A DNA stretch of 64,000 nucleotides from WTFY01 sp965214675 (GCA_965214675.1 OZ243969.1:682001-746000); one strand, 5' to 3'. Shown: positions 16,400-25,963, counted from the first letter of the stretch. The notes: a model not told the origin generated them from the letters alone. Numbers and translations are program-made.

Positions 16400-18460
16400 A
16401 TGTACCTTTCACGTCACCTGATCCATGCCATTGTGCTCATCGCCGTACTGGCGGCTACGTGCACCCTCAGTGCCAGCACAGTGGTTGCTCCACAGGACCA
16501 GCATCACCGGGCAACCCGGCTGATCACCCATTTTTTGAATAGATATCACTATAAGGATTTCACGATTGATGATGCTCTTTCAGAGCAGGTCCTTGAGGCT
16601 TACATTGCTTCTTTGGATCCAAACCGAAGCTACTTCCTTAAACAGGACATTGATGGTTTTGAGGCGTTCAGATTTGGTATGGACGATGCGTTAAAGCTCA
16701 AGAATCTGGATATTCCATTTGAAATGTTTCGTCTCTACCAGACCCGGGTCGACCAGCGCGTAGCCCATGCGCAAGGTCTTCTTGACCAGACATTTGATTT
16801 TGACCTGCATGAGGAACTTCTCGTGGACCGCTCGGATTCGCCCTGGGCTTCCAGCATGGATGATTTAAACGAGATCTGGAGGAAGCGCGTAAAAAATGAT
16901 GTTCTCAATCTCCGCCTTGCTGGAAAAGAGCCTGATGAGATCAAGGAAACACTGGACAAACGCTACCGCAGCATCACGCGCCGCAGTCAGCTGGATCCCG
17001 AGGATGTCTATCAGCTGTTCATCAATGCATTTGCCGGCACACTGGAACCCCACACCAAATACCTGTCGCCGAGGACCTCTGAAAATTTTGCGATACGCAT
17101 GAGCCTTTCCCTGCAAGGCATCGGTGCCCTGCTGCGTGCCGAAGGGGACTATACGTTGGTGGAAAGAATCATTCCCGGCGGACCGGCGGATCAAAGCAAC
17201 CTGCTGCACGCATCGGATCGGATCGTGGGTATCGCGCAACAGGATGAAAAGGAATTCAAGGATGTCGTAGGCTGGCGCCTGGAGGAAGTGGTTGAGCTTA
17301 TCCGCGGTGCAAAAGACACCATGGTCAGGCTGCAAATCCTGCCGGGATCCGAAGGCCCTGCTGCCAAGATCAAGGAGATCGAGATCACACGTGACGAGAT
17401 CGCCCTGGAGGAGCAAGCTGCAAAGAGTGAAATCATTCATATCCAGGGTAATGCCAGAGACAGCAAGATCGGTATCATCGAGATCCCTGCTTTCTATATC
17501 GACTTTGCAGCCTACCAGCGTGGTGACTCGGACTTCAGGAGTACCACGCGCGATGTGGAACAGCTGATTTCTGAACTCAAGCAAGAAAATATTGATGCCC
17601 TGGTTCTGGACCTGCGCGGCAACGGCGGTGGTTCCTTGACGGAAGCGGTTCAGCTTGCCGGCCTGTTTATTGATGAGGGTCCTGTCGTTCAGGTGCAGGA
17701 TTCAAGCGGTCGTGTACGGGTACACCGTGACCGTGATCCAAAGATTTCCTATCGGGGACCTCTCGTGGTTCTTGTCAACCGCTACAGTGCATCTGCGTCC
17801 GAAATCGTTGCAAGTGCCATCCAGGACTACCAGTACGGGATCGTTGTCGGTGAGGCAACATTTGGAAAAGGTACTGTGCAACAACTGATTGACCTGAACA
17901 GTTTTGCCAAGGATTCAAAGGCCAAGCTTGGACAGCTGAAAGCCACCATTGCCCAGTATTTCAGAATCAATGGTGACAGTACACAGCACAAGGGCGTAGA
18001 ACCTGACATTGGTTTCCGTACAATTTTTGCAGATGAGGAATATGGCGAGCGTGCACTCAAGAACGCGCTGCCATGGAGCTCGATTTCCGCTATCAAGCAC
18101 CCCTACGGCGTGATCGACCGGCAGATTATCGAAGTCGCGGCTGACCTGCATCGTGCCAGAATCACGGATGACGAAAAATACAGCGCCCTGCTGGAGACGA
18201 TGCAGTTTGATTATGAGTTGAGAAGCAAGAACACAGTTTCACTGCTCGAGTCCACCAGGGAAGAAAGGCATGCACGTGCGGAAGCTGTCCGGGAAAATCG
18301 TGATGCCCTGCTGAAAAGCAAACAGGATCCTGCCACTGAAAGCGAGGATGAAGAAGAGTATCTTGACGTATTGCTTGAAGAAACCGCGCACATCGCCTCC
18401 GACCTGGCACAACTCCTGGAGCCGCACTATTCCAGCTCATTCGGGGAGCGCGGTCTGTAG
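16400..18460 (+). CDS. prc: Tail-specific (C-terminal processing) periplasmic protease Prc
   Basis: The 686-residue precursor has an N-terminal hydrophobic signal (LIHAIVLIAVLAATCTLSAS). A Tsp-type N-terminal domain (SLDPNRSYFL) is followed by a PDZ domain (about residues 230-325) and an S41 peptidase core with LVLDLRGNGGGSL. The catalytic serine-lysine dyad aligns with E. coli S430/K455 as S465 (in YSASASEI) and K490 (in FGKGTVQQL), and D476 matches D441. Prc degrades periplasmic proteins with nonpolar C-termini and trims penicillin-binding protein 3 and murein hydrolases. Length is close to E. coli Prc. The N-terminal TM may be an anchor rather than cleaved. It is a lone transcription unit. 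Confidence 0.95.
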   Translation: MYLSRHLIHAIVLIAVLAATCTLSASTVVAPQDQHHRATRLITHFLNRYHYKDFTIDDALSEQVLEAYIASLDPNRSYFLKQDIDGFEAFRFGMDDALKLKNLDIPFEMFRLYQTRVDQRVAHAQGLLDQTFDFDLHEELLVDRSDSPWASSMDDLNEIWRKRVKNDVLNLRLAGKEPDEIKETLDKRYRSITRRSQLDPEDVYQLFINAFAGTLEPHTKYLSPRTSENFAIRMSLSLQGIGALLRAEGDYTLVERIIPGGPADQSNLLHASDRIVGIAQQDEKEFKDVVGWRLEEVVELIRGAKDTMVRLQILPGSEGPAAKIKEIEITRDEIALEEQAAKSEIIHIQGNARDSKIGIIEIPAFYIDFAAYQRGDSDFRSTTRDVEQLISELKQENIDALVLDLRGNGGGSLTEAVQLAGLFIDEGPVVQVQDSSGRVRVHRDRDPKISYRGPLVVLVNRYSASASEIVASAIQDYQYGIVVGEATFGKGTVQQLIDLNSFAKDSKAKLGQLKATIAQYFRINGDSTQHKGVEPDIGFRTIFADEEYGERALKNALPWSSISAIKHPYGVIDRQIIEVAADLHRARITDDEKYSALLETMQFDYELRSKNTVSLLESTREERHARAEAVRENRDALLKSKQDPATESEDEEEYLDVLLEETAHIASDLAQLLEPHYSSSFGERGL

Positions 18461-18471
18461 GGGTCAGAGGC

Positions 18472-19653
18472 TCAGACCAGCTGTCCAAAAATCCTGAAGC
18501 CCGCCACATACGTTCCGATGGCCGAGCCGATGGTGCTCAGCAGGAATATCAGCAGTATTTTTGCCACTGCATTCTTGCGCCAGCCAGACAGGGTTGTCGT
18601 ATCCGTGCGCAGTTCCCGAAAGTCTTTGACAGTCGGTTTGCGGATAATCAATTCCGCAGCGGCCGTCACCATGCCGGCGCCGATCGTCGGGTTCAATGAG
18701 GTAATGGGCGCTGCGACAAAGGCAACACCCACCGTCAGCGGATGTGCACCCGCAAGGGCCGCACCCAGTGCCGACAGGCTGCCATTGATAATGACCCACT
18801 GCCAGACCAGCTTCCATCCCAGTTGCGGGCTTTCCTGAAAGCCGAAGTAGAATCCGACAGCAATCAGGAAAACAATGATCCAGGGAATGACCTTGAGCCA
18901 GGATTTCCTCTGCGAGACTGTATTGAGTTCCCTAATCACTGCAGGGGCATCGAAATCCCTTTTTTCCAGATGGTCAGACATGCCTTTCACGTGGCCTGCC
19001 CCCACCACTGCAAGAAGGTTTTTGCCTTCATGCTCTTGCAGGGCTTGAAGAATATTGGCCGCCATGAACTGATCACGTTCATCAATCAGTGGTACGGACA
19101 GTTCGCGGGCTTCTTCTGAAAACTGCGTGAACGCAGTTTCGAGAACATCGCCCCCCTTCAGTTGCTCGATTTCTTCTTCTGAAACCTTTTGGTGTGTCAG
19201 TGCACCGGCAAACAGCCCGGTGACCAGATGCATGTGTTTCCAGAATGACAGGTTCCGGTACATCCGTTTGACGGTGACCCCAACCTCGCGATCGATCAAT
19301 ACAACCGGCAAGTCCAGCCTGGCAGCTTCAAGGATCGCTGTCTTCATTTCAAGACCCAGTTCCACACCAAGCTGTTCAGCCATTCTCTGCTGGTATGCGC
19401 CGAGTGCCAGATGTGCCGTCAGCATGGTTGCACGGCCCTGGCGGATCACGGCGAACAGATCCATTTCAGCCAGCTTCTCCGGATACATGAGCGAGTTATA
19501 GCGGCTCTGACACAACTCGATACAAACCACATCGTATTGCTGCGAACGAATCATCTGCTTGACCGCTTCAGCACTTGCCCGGGACACATGCGCGGTTCCG
19601 AGCAGCGTGATTCTGCTGTCATCCATGATCAGGGAATGCTGGGGTTCGCTCAC
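18472..19653 (-). CDS. TraB-family membrane protein
   Basis: This protein of about 393 residues has the TraB domain first (ITLLGTAHVSRASAEAVKQM, VVCIELCQSRYNSLM, ... VVGAGHVKGM). Four hydrophobic segments follow in the C-terminal third. The family is related to pheromone-shutdown protein TraB and to GumN/Tiki-like metalloprotease folds, with conserved GTAH, E and GAGHVxG residues seen here. I prefer the GTG at 19653 (VSEPQHSLI...) over the open frame extending to 19695, because family members begin about 10 residues before the DSRITLLGTAHVS segment; an ATG at 19626 is the shorter alternative. It converges on prc. Its function in bacteria is not established. Confidence 0.85.
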   Translation of the reverse strand: MSEPQHSLIMDDSRITLLGTAHVSRASAEAVKQMIRSQQYDVVCIELCQSRYNSLMYPEKLAEMDLFAVIRQGRATMLTAHLALGAYQQRMAEQLGVELGLEMKTAILEAARLDLPVVLIDREVGVTVKRMYRNLSFWKHMHLVTGLFAGALTHQKVSEEEIEQLKGGDVLETAFTQFSEEARELSVPLIDERDQFMAANILQALQEHEGKNLLAVVGAGHVKGMSDHLEKRDFDAPAVIRELNTVSQRKSWLKVIPWIIVFLIAVGFYFGFQESPQLGWKLVWQWVIINGSLSALGAALAGAHPLTVGVAFVAAPITSLNPTIGAGMVTAAAELIIRKPTVKDFRELRTDTTTLSGWRKNAVAKILLIFLLSTIGSAIGTYVAGFRIFGQLV

Positions 19654-19720
19654 TTGTCTTGTATATCCGGGGCAACAGGGAGCAGCCGGCTGCAAGTGCA
19701 GAAGTTTGAAATCTGCACGG

Positions 19721-20077
19721 CTACGTGTATTCGCTGTATTTCTTTGAACTGCCCTTCACCTTGCCAACCGGGTAGCGTTGGTGGTTGAGAGCAATCTTTT
19801 GTCTGGTGACTTCCATCAAATCAATATTCATCCGCTCCGAAAGACGCAGCAGGAAAATAAATATGTCGGCCATTTCAAGGGCCACTGCTGCATGCTTTTC
19901 GTCGTCCAGGTGTGCACTTTGCTCTTCTGTTATCCATTGAAAATGCTCAACCAGTTCCGAGGCTTCCACAGACAGTGCCATGCTGAGATTCTTGGGGCTA
20001 TGGAACTGTTCCCAGTCACGCGCCTGTGCAAATTCTTTGAGTTCCTGTTTCAAATCTTCAAGGGCTTGCTTGCTCAT
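19721..20077 (-). CDS. MazG-like nucleotide pyrophosphohydrolase
   Basis: The 118-residue protein matches the compact all-alpha MazG-like/RS21-C6 (dCTP pyrophosphatase-type) group: an RDWEQFHSPKNLSMALSVEASEL helix with the metal-binding E-x2-E pattern, then ALEMADIFIFLLRLSERM supplying the further E and D ligands, and the typical end NHQRYP. Such enzymes hydrolyse non-canonical or excess (d)NTPs to monophosphates. Single-domain length is normal. It lies just upstream of the TraB gene on the same strand. Confidence 0.87.
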   Translation of the reverse strand: MSKQALEDLKQELKEFAQARDWEQFHSPKNLSMALSVEASELVEHFQWITEEQSAHLDDEKHAAVALEMADIFIFLLRLSERMNIDLMEVTRQKIALNHQRYPVGKVKGSSKKYSEYT

Positions 20078-20170
20078 CCGTATCCCACCTCCTGCTGCGG
20101 TCAGTTGATCCCGTTTGATGAAATTGCACGTGGCACATGAAATACCTGCCTGCAGACAGGCCCGGTACGT

Positions 20171-20938
20171 CTAGGCTGCACACACCGGACATTCGGGATC
20201 CTTGTTTATTTTGACGCTTTGCCATTCCATGTTCAGTGTATCGATTAACAGGATTCTGTCGGTCAGTGATTGTCCTATCCCCAACAATAGTTTGATTGCT
20301 TCTGTTGCCTGGATGCAGCCAAGCAGGCCTGCAACTGAACCAAGGATACCCGTTTGCGTGCAGGTCTCCTCGAAGTCATCCGAGACAGGGTAAAGGCATT
20401 GGTAGCAGGCACTGGCGGCTTGCATGGTAAATACCATGATCTGGCCTTCAAATCGGATTGCGGCACCCACGACAAGTGGTGTGCCCGCCTGTACGCATGC
20501 ATGATTGATCGCAAAGCGCGCATTGAAATTGTCGGTAGCATCCAGCACCAGGTCTGCACCGGCAATCTCATCTCTGAGTTCAGCTCCGCTCAGCACCGTA
20601 TCGATGGTATGCACTGTCGTCTGTGCATTTAAGGACGCAAGGGTCCGGCATGCCGCGTCTACTTTCCCCTCACCCACATCGTCGCTGCGATAAATGATCT
20701 GTCTTTGCAGGTTGGATGAATCCACCTTGTCCGGGTCAATCAGGGTCAGTTTTCCGATGCCACTGGTGACCAGGTACATGGCGGCCGGAGAACCGATACC
20801 CCCTACACCAAACAGCATCACATGTGATGAAAGAAGTTTCTGCTGACCGGCCACATCGATCTGGGGCAGCAGGATCTGTCGGCTGTAGCGCAGCAACTCC
20901 TCATCACTCAATCCCGGCTGTTCAGCTTTCGCATCCAC
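20171..20938 (-). CDS. moeB: Molybdopterin-synthase adenylyltransferase MoeB (ThiF family)
   Basis: The 255-residue protein has the E1-like fold signatures: RYSRQILLPQIDVAGQQKL, the nucleotide loop GVGGIGSPAAMYL, the basic SNLQRQIIY, DATDNFNARF, and two zinc-binding CxxC pairs (CYQC and the C-terminal CPVC). MoeB adenylates the C-terminus of MoaD to allow sulfur loading during molybdopterin synthesis. A thiamine role (ThiF) is possible in principle, but the position close to mobA and mobB favours MoeB. Length is that of classical MoeB without a rhodanese domain. Confidence 0.9.
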   Translation of the reverse strand: MDAKAEQPGLSDEELLRYSRQILLPQIDVAGQQKLLSSHVMLFGVGGIGSPAAMYLVTSGIGKLTLIDPDKVDSSNLQRQIIYRSDDVGEGKVDAACRTLASLNAQTTVHTIDTVLSGAELRDEIAGADLVLDATDNFNARFAINHACVQAGTPLVVGAAIRFEGQIMVFTMQAASACYQCLYPVSDDFEETCTQTGILGSVAGLLGCIQATEAIKLLLGIGQSLTDRILLIDTLNMEWQSVKINKDPECPVCAA

Positions 20939-20964
20939 GGGCAGCTCAGTACAACGGTGCAGGA

Positions 20965-21282
20965 CTAGGTGTTCTCATGCCGATCCTTGTTTGCGGCAAA
21001 CGCCTTTTTCTGTTCAGGCGTGGCTTCTGTTTGATAACGGGTCTTCCAATCGGCATAGGGCATTCCATAGACGCCTTCCCGTGCTTGCTCATAATCGACC
21101 TCAATGCCCTTTTCCTGGGCCGCTGCGACATACCATTTGGACAGGCAGTTTCGACAAAAATCGGCAAGATTCATCAGATCGATGTTTTGCACTTCCGTCT
21201 TATCGCGCAAATGGCTGACCAGCCGGCGGTATACGGCGGCCTCGATTTCCAAACGATCCTGGGGGTCAATCGGATCACTCAT
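20965..21282 (-). CDS. DUF1244 protein
   Basis: The 105-residue protein runs from an ATG with a good AGGAG. The open frame reaches 21411, but the family starts at this Met (MSDPIDPQDRLEIEAAVYRRL). The signature NIDLMNLADFCRNCLSKWY and YGMPYADWKTRYQ defines DUF1244, a small proteobacterial family of unknown function with a conserved FCRNCLSKW motif whose two cysteines could bind metal. It lies 26 bp upstream of moeB on the same strand and is probably co-transcribed. Confidence 0.85.
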   Translation of the reverse strand: MSDPIDPQDRLEIEAAVYRRLVSHLRDKTEVQNIDLMNLADFCRNCLSKWYVAAAQEKGIEVDYEQAREGVYGMPYADWKTRYQTEATPEQKKAFAANKDRHENT

Positions 21283-21499
21283 ACTGTTCTCCTGTACTTC
21301 ATGGATGCTGTATGCGGGTATTGTCTGCCCTTTCAGTCCAGGGATGCTCGCCCGTGCCTTGCCCTCGCTGATATTCAGCGCAATACCGATGTCTGTATTT
21401 ACCTGGGACAAATGCAGATCGGGCTCCCGATGCCCTGCTATTATATTTGTATTTCACGGAAGGTTTCATGGGATTCTTTGCGGTAAAGGACAGGTTGCT

Positions 21500-22114
21500 G
21501 TGAACAAGGACCGGGTTACGGGCGTCATCCTGGCAGGCGGGCGGGCGCGACGCATGGGAGGCGAGGATAAAGGGCTTGTGCAAATTCACAATCAGGCGAT
21601 GATCAGCTATGTCATTGATGCCTTGCACCCCCAGGTAGCGGCGATCGTGCTCAACATCAACCGCAACGAAAGCACGTACCGGAGATTTGGCTATCCGATC
21701 GTGGCAGACGACCTGGCCGGCTTTCAGGGCCCGCTCGCAGGTATGGCGGCTGCCATGGCCAGGGTATCGACGGAGTATATCTTCACCTGTCCCTGTGATG
21801 GGCCTTTGCTGGCCAGGGACATTGTTGCGCGTCTGTTCACGGCAATGGCTGGCGAGGGTGGTGAAATATGCGTGCCGCATGACGGGGATCGAATGCAATC
21901 GGTATGTGCCCTGATCGACTGCAGGCTTCGGGAAAGCCTGCTGGAATACCTTACCGGTAAAGACCGGAAAATCGAGCATTGGTACAGGCAGCACAAGCTG
22001 GTTCTGGCCGATTTCAGTGACGAGCAGCGCTGTTTCTTGAATGCGAACAGTCCCCGCGACCTGGAAGCCATCTCCATACACCTGAAAGGCAGTCGACAGC
22101 ATGAAGGACATTGA
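21500..22114 (+). CDS. mobA: Molybdenum cofactor guanylyltransferase MobA
   Basis: The protein has 204 residues from a GTG at 21500, chosen because the conserved start VTGVILAGGRARRMGGEDKGL follows directly and AAAGGACAGG precedes it; the open frame to 21104 is not part of the family. It carries the nucleotidyltransferase motif LAGG-x3-RRMGG-x-DKG, then DDLAGFQGPLAGM and CDGPLL. MobA transfers GMP from GTP to molybdopterin to make the bis-MGD cofactor used by DMSO-reductase-family enzymes. It overlaps mobB by 14 bp. Confidence 0.95.
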   Translation: MNKDRVTGVILAGGRARRMGGEDKGLVQIHNQAMISYVIDALHPQVAAIVLNINRNESTYRRFGYPIVADDLAGFQGPLAGMAAAMARVSTEYIFTCPCDGPLLARDIVARLFTAMAGEGGEICVPHDGDRMQSVCALIDCRLRESLLEYLTGKDRKIEHWYRQHKLVLADFSDEQRCFLNANSPRDLEAISIHLKGSRQHEGH

Positions 22115-22637
22115 TTTCACGAGACCTGTCATCGGGCTGTGTGCCTACAGCGGGGCTGGCAAAACGACCCTTCTCGGGAAGCTGATCCCGGTTTTCCAGT
22201 CGCGCAATTTGAACGTTGCAGTCATCAAGCATGCACACCACTCCTTTGATATCGATCATCCTGACAAGGACAGTTACAAAATCCGCAAGGCCGGAGCCCA
22301 GCAGGTTTTGATTTCTTCACAAAAACGATGGGCACTCATGCATGAGCACACATCGGGAGCAACAGAACTGACACTGCAAGATGCCCTCGAAAAAATTGAT
22401 GACACATGTATTGATTTTGTGATTGTGGAGGGATTCAAGTCTGCACCGGTTCCCAAAATCGAGATTCACAGGCCCGCCCTGGGCAAGCCTCTTATTGCAG
22501 CGACAGACCCGCATGTCATCGCAGTGGCCACAGACCAGCCCCGAATTGTTAACGTTACATTACCGTTACTGGCGCTTAATAATTCTGTTGAAATTGCAGA
22601 CTATATTGAGCGCTTTATAAGCCGTGCGCGCAAATAA
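22101..22637 (+). CDS. mobB: Molybdopterin-guanine dinucleotide biosynthesis adapter MobB
   Basis: The 178-residue P-loop GTPase-like protein has the Walker A GLCAYSGAGKTTLLGKL, then VIKHAHHSFDIDHPDKDSY, SSQKRWALMHE, and IDFVIVEGFKSAPVPKIEI. These are all MobB hallmarks. MobB assists MobA and cofactor delivery but is not essential in E. coli. The overlap with mobA indicates translational coupling. The bis-MGD pathway implies that molybdoenzymes of the DMSO-reductase family are encoded elsewhere. Confidence 0.94.
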   Translation: MKDIDFTRPVIGLCAYSGAGKTTLLGKLIPVFQSRNLNVAVIKHAHHSFDIDHPDKDSYKIRKAGAQQVLISSQKRWALMHEHTSGATELTLQDALEKIDDTCIDFVIVEGFKSAPVPKIEIHRPALGKPLIAATDPHVIAVATDQPRIVNVTLPLLALNNSVEIADYIERFISRARK

Positions 22638-22670
22638 GGGCAAATCTGATTCTCTACTGCAGGTTATAAA

Positions 22671-22679
22671 TGCTATACT
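22671..22679 (+). promoter_or_regulatory. Candidate extended -10 promoter element upstream of gltA
   Basis: TGCTATACT is an extended -10 (TGn followed by TATACT). It would start a transcript about 205 nt before the gltA ATG. No good -35 is seen at the expected spacing, which is typical of extended -10 promoters. The remaining leader shows no recognised motif. Confidence 0.35.
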
Positions 22680-22892
22680 GAGCGTTTATGGGCAGGGAAT
22701 GTTGCTTACAGTAGCAGCACAGCCCAATCACGAAATCTTGTTAGTCAAATTTCGTTCAGGCAATTGAAGCCAGTCTGTTTGAATTACACCAGACGATAGC
22801 TTGCACGCCCTTTGAGAAGAGCGATAGCTTCTTGTAGACGATTGATAACCTGAACACAGATGCATTTTTATAATCCAAGGAACTAATTTCGC

Positions 22893-24200
22893 ATGGCAGA
22901 CCGAACCATCACGGTTACAGATAATACAACTGGAGAGAAGATTGAATTGCCGGTGCTGGAGGGCACCAATGGTCCTGACTGCCTGGATATCGGCACGTTG
23001 TACAAGAAGCTGGGCTATTTCACATATGACCCCGGTTTTGTTTCCACCGCCAGCTGTGAAAGCAAAATAACCTTTATCGATGGTGAGCAGGGATTGTTGC
23101 GTTACCGCGGGTATCCGATTGAGCAGCTCGCCGAGCACAGTACCTTTCTGGAAGTCTGTTACCTTCTCTTGCATGGCGAACTCCCGGATAAGGATACCTT
23201 CGAAGCCTTCGAGAACCGGCTGAAAATGCATACCCTGCTGGATGAAAAGATGCGCCGTTTCTATCTGGGGTTTCACAATAATTCACACCCCATGGCGATG
23301 ATGGTGGCCACCGTCGGTGCAATGTCGGCCTTTTATCACGACCAGATTGATGTGAACGATGCCGAATCAAGAGAAAATGCTGCCAACCGGCTGATTGCCA
23401 AGGTTCCAACCATGGCTGCCTGGGTCTACAAGTACACCGTTGGCCAGGCCTTTATGTATCCGGATAACCGGCTGGATTACGTGTCGAATTTTCTATACAT
23501 GATGTTCGGCGTGCCGTCGATGGGTTATCAGCCGAGTCCATCCTTCGTACGGGCCATGGACCTGATCCTTATCTTACATGCCGACCATGAACAAAATGCC
23601 TCTACCTCAACGGTACGCCTTGCGGGCAGTTCAGGAGCGAATCCCTATGCCGCATTATCAGCCGGGATCAGTTCACTTTGGGGACCTGCGCATGGGGGTG
23701 CCAACGAAGCGGTCATCAACATGCTGGAAGACATCCTGCAGTCTGACAAGGACGTGAACTACTATATTCAGCGGGCGAAAGACAAAAACTCGAAGTTCCG
23801 GCTGATGGGCTTCGGCCACCGCGTCTACAAGAACTACGACCCCCGAGCCAAGATCATTCGGGGAGTTTGCCACCAGTTACTGAGTGAGCTGGGGGACAAC
23901 AACCCCAATCAGCCCTTGTTTGATACGGCAATGGAGCTGGAGCGTATTGCCCTGGAAGATGATTATTTTATCGAGCGCAAGCTGTACCCGAATGTAGATT
24001 TCTACTCCGGAATCATACTGCGTGCGATGGGCGTACCGCTGAACATGTTCACGGTGATCTTTGCGCTAGCACGAACGGTCGGCTGGATCTCCCACTGGAA
24101 GGAACACATGAGCGATCCGCTGGCTCGCATCGGGCGCCCCCGGCAGCTGTATACCGGCGCAGACCAGCGCGATTACGTCCATATCGAAGAGCGTACCTAA
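22893..24200 (+). CDS. gltA: Citrate synthase (type II)
   Basis: The 435-residue enzyme condenses oxaloacetate and acetyl-CoA, the entry step of the TCA cycle. The N-terminal beta domain typical of hexameric NADH-sensitive Gram-negative citrate synthases is present (GTNGPDCLDIGTLYKKLGYF). It is followed by YRGYPIEQLAE and the catalytic residues: His in GPAHGGANEAV, His in MGFGHRVYKNYDPRA, and Asp in NVDFYSGI. Length matches the E. coli enzyme. The stop overlaps the stop of convergent metX by 4 bp. Confidence 0.97.
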   Translation: MADRTITVTDNTTGEKIELPVLEGTNGPDCLDIGTLYKKLGYFTYDPGFVSTASCESKITFIDGEQGLLRYRGYPIEQLAEHSTFLEVCYLLLHGELPDKDTFEAFENRLKMHTLLDEKMRRFYLGFHNNSHPMAMMVATVGAMSAFYHDQIDVNDAESRENAANRLIAKVPTMAAWVYKYTVGQAFMYPDNRLDYVSNFLYMMFGVPSMGYQPSPSFVRAMDLILILHADHEQNASTSTVRLAGSSGANPYAALSAGISSLWGPAHGGANEAVINMLEDILQSDKDVNYYIQRAKDKNSKFRLMGFGHRVYKNYDPRAKIIRGVCHQLLSELGDNNPNQPLFDTAMELERIALEDDYFIERKLYPNVDFYSGIILRAMGVPLNMFTVIFALARTVGWISHWKEHMSDPLARIGRPRQLYTGADQRDYVHIEERT

Positions 24201-25351
24201 ACTATTTCTGAAAAGAAGTTTTCCAGTACCGGGGCGAAGTTCTCCTCGTCGATCAAAAACGAGTCATGCCCCTTGATCGAGGGCAAGCGCACAAACTCGA
24301 CATTGCGCCCTGCCTTGTGCAATCCATTGAATATTTCTTCCTGCTGACCGATCGGGAACAGGATGTCTGTCTCGACCCCGATGACCAATGTCTTTTTAGA
24401 GTGAATCTTGGCCAGTCCCGCGTTGACTGATCCGCCATGGTCTGCCACGTCGAACCAGTCCATGGCCCGGGATAATTGCAGGTAGCTGTTGGCATCAAAA
24501 GCATCGACAAATTTGTGCGCGTTGTAATCCAGGTAGGATTCAACTTCAAACTCAACACCCGACTTGCCTTTGCCCTTGTCTTCTGAGCTGACCCGGGCAC
24601 GATTGAAACGCTGGTTCCATTCCTCGCCTGCGCGATAGGAGACCAGGCCGAGCTTTCTTGCCAGCACCATGCCATTTTTGGGCTGTGCAGCAGGTTCGTA
24701 ATTTCCACCCTGCCAGTCAGGATCGCAGCGTACGATTTCGCGCTGTATGGAACGCATGGCCAGTGCAAGCGGTAACGAGCGGCAGGCCGAGGAGATCGTC
24801 ACGAGGTGATCCACTTCATCAGGATACTGCAGCGCATAGGCCAGCGAAGTCATTCCCCCCATGGACGAACCGATGACTGCGCAAAGATGATCGATGCCAA
24901 GTTCCTGTATGGCATGATGCCCTGCTTTGGCAATGTCCTCGATTGTAAGTTCAGGGAAATCGAAGCCGTACGGCTTGCCGGTTTTCGGGTTGATTGAACT
25001 GGGTCCCGTAGTACCAAAGCAGCCCCCAAGCGAGTTCACGCAAACCACATAAAAGCGATTGGTATCAATCGGCTTGTCCGGACCAATCATGTACTCCCAC
25101 CAGCCGGGTGAAGGGTCTTCGGCAGACGAACACGCATGCGCAGTGGGTGACAAACCCGTGAATACCAGCACCGCATTATCCCGCATCGCTGAAAGTTTGC
25201 CCCAGGACTCATAGGCGACCACGACCTCAGGCAGGGTACTTCCCCTGTACATCAGGAAGTCAGTCGTACCGTAATCCCCATGCAGCTCGACAAAACGTGT
25301 TGCAGGTGGGATCCAGCGAGGATTTGACTTCAGCTGTTTTGCAGCGCTCAT
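24197..25351 (-). CDS. metX: Homoserine O-acyltransferase MetX
   Basis: The 384-residue alpha/beta-hydrolase-fold enzyme activates homoserine for methionine synthesis. It shows NSLGGCFGTTGPSSINP, the nucleophile elbow GSSMGG, the acid in ETDILFPIGQ and the His in GHDSFL. Fold and length are those of MetX, not MetA. MetX proteins may use acetyl-CoA or succinyl-CoA. The oxyanion-side segment reads GLSPTAHACSS instead of the LSG/NASHHVAG form common in acetyltransferases, which makes succinyl specificity plausible, but I cannot decide by eye. metW, the frequent partner, is not adjacent. Confidence 0.93.
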   Translation of the reverse strand: MSAAKQLKSNPRWIPPATRFVELHGDYGTTDFLMYRGSTLPEVVVAYESWGKLSAMRDNAVLVFTGLSPTAHACSSAEDPSPGWWEYMIGPDKPIDTNRFYVVCVNSLGGCFGTTGPSSINPKTGKPYGFDFPELTIEDIAKAGHHAIQELGIDHLCAVIGSSMGGMTSLAYALQYPDEVDHLVTISSACRSLPLALAMRSIQREIVRCDPDWQGGNYEPAAQPKNGMVLARKLGLVSYRAGEEWNQRFNRARVSSEDKGKGKSGVEFEVESYLDYNAHKFVDAFDANSYLQLSRAMDWFDVADHGGSVNAGLAKIHSKKTLVIGVETDILFPIGQQEEIFNGLHKAGRNVEFVRLPSIKGHDSFLIDEENFAPVLENFFSEIV

Positions 25352-25462
25352 CGCACATTCAGTCCGTTATTCATTGCTTGACTGGTTCCCTGGATTGACC
25401 ATTGCCCTAAATGTACATGGTATCAATTCCGGGTCAAACCTCATAAAGGGGTATCACCCTGT

Positions 25463-25963
25463 TTATTGGAACGATTTGCGGGGCTTGAGGGTCAATATCA
25501 CCGAGAGTACCAATAGTCCGGCAAACAGGAGCAGGGTCTGCTGGGGGAGTGTAAGTCCTGCAAAGGTCCATTGAATTTCAGCACATGAACCCGAACCCAT
25601 CAGAATATTCCTGATTGTGTCAAGAACAGGCAGGGTTTCAAACATGAAGTACAGATCAGGTCCACACGCAGGCACCTCGTCTGCAGGCAGCGCCTGCAGC
25701 CAGATATGCCTTGCCGCAAGCCCTAGCCCGGTCAGGCTGAATGCGCTCGCCAGCAGCCCATAGACCCTTGAGAACACCGGCGCGGGGTTATGCGCCAGGG
25801 CAATCGCAAATACAAGCCCGAGTGCGACCAGCACCACACGATCCAGGATACATAATGGGCAAGGGTCCAGGTACAGGACCCGCTCAAGGTAAAACACTGC
25901 GAACAGCAAGGAGGCGATGCATACCAGCAGCCCCAAAAGATTCAGTGTGCGGTAGTCATACAT
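25463..25963 (-). CDS. dsbB: Disulfide bond formation protein DsbB
   Basis: The 166-residue protein with four transmembrane segments transfers electrons from DsbA to quinone. The first periplasmic loop has the redox pair CPLC (in LDPCPLCILDR). The second periplasmic loop carries the other two cysteines, in PACGPDL and GSGSCAEI. The arrangement and length are those of DsbB. No dsbA is nearby. It shares direction with the mug gene only 9 bp upstream, so the two may be co-transcribed. Confidence 0.94.
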   Translation of the reverse strand: MYDYRTLNLLGLLVCIASLLFAVFYLERVLYLDPCPLCILDRVVLVALGLVFAIALAHNPAPVFSRVYGLLASAFSLTGLGLAARHIWLQALPADEVPACGPDLYFMFETLPVLDTIRNILMGSGSCAEIQWTFAGLTLPQQTLLLFAGLLVLSVILTLKPRKSFQ

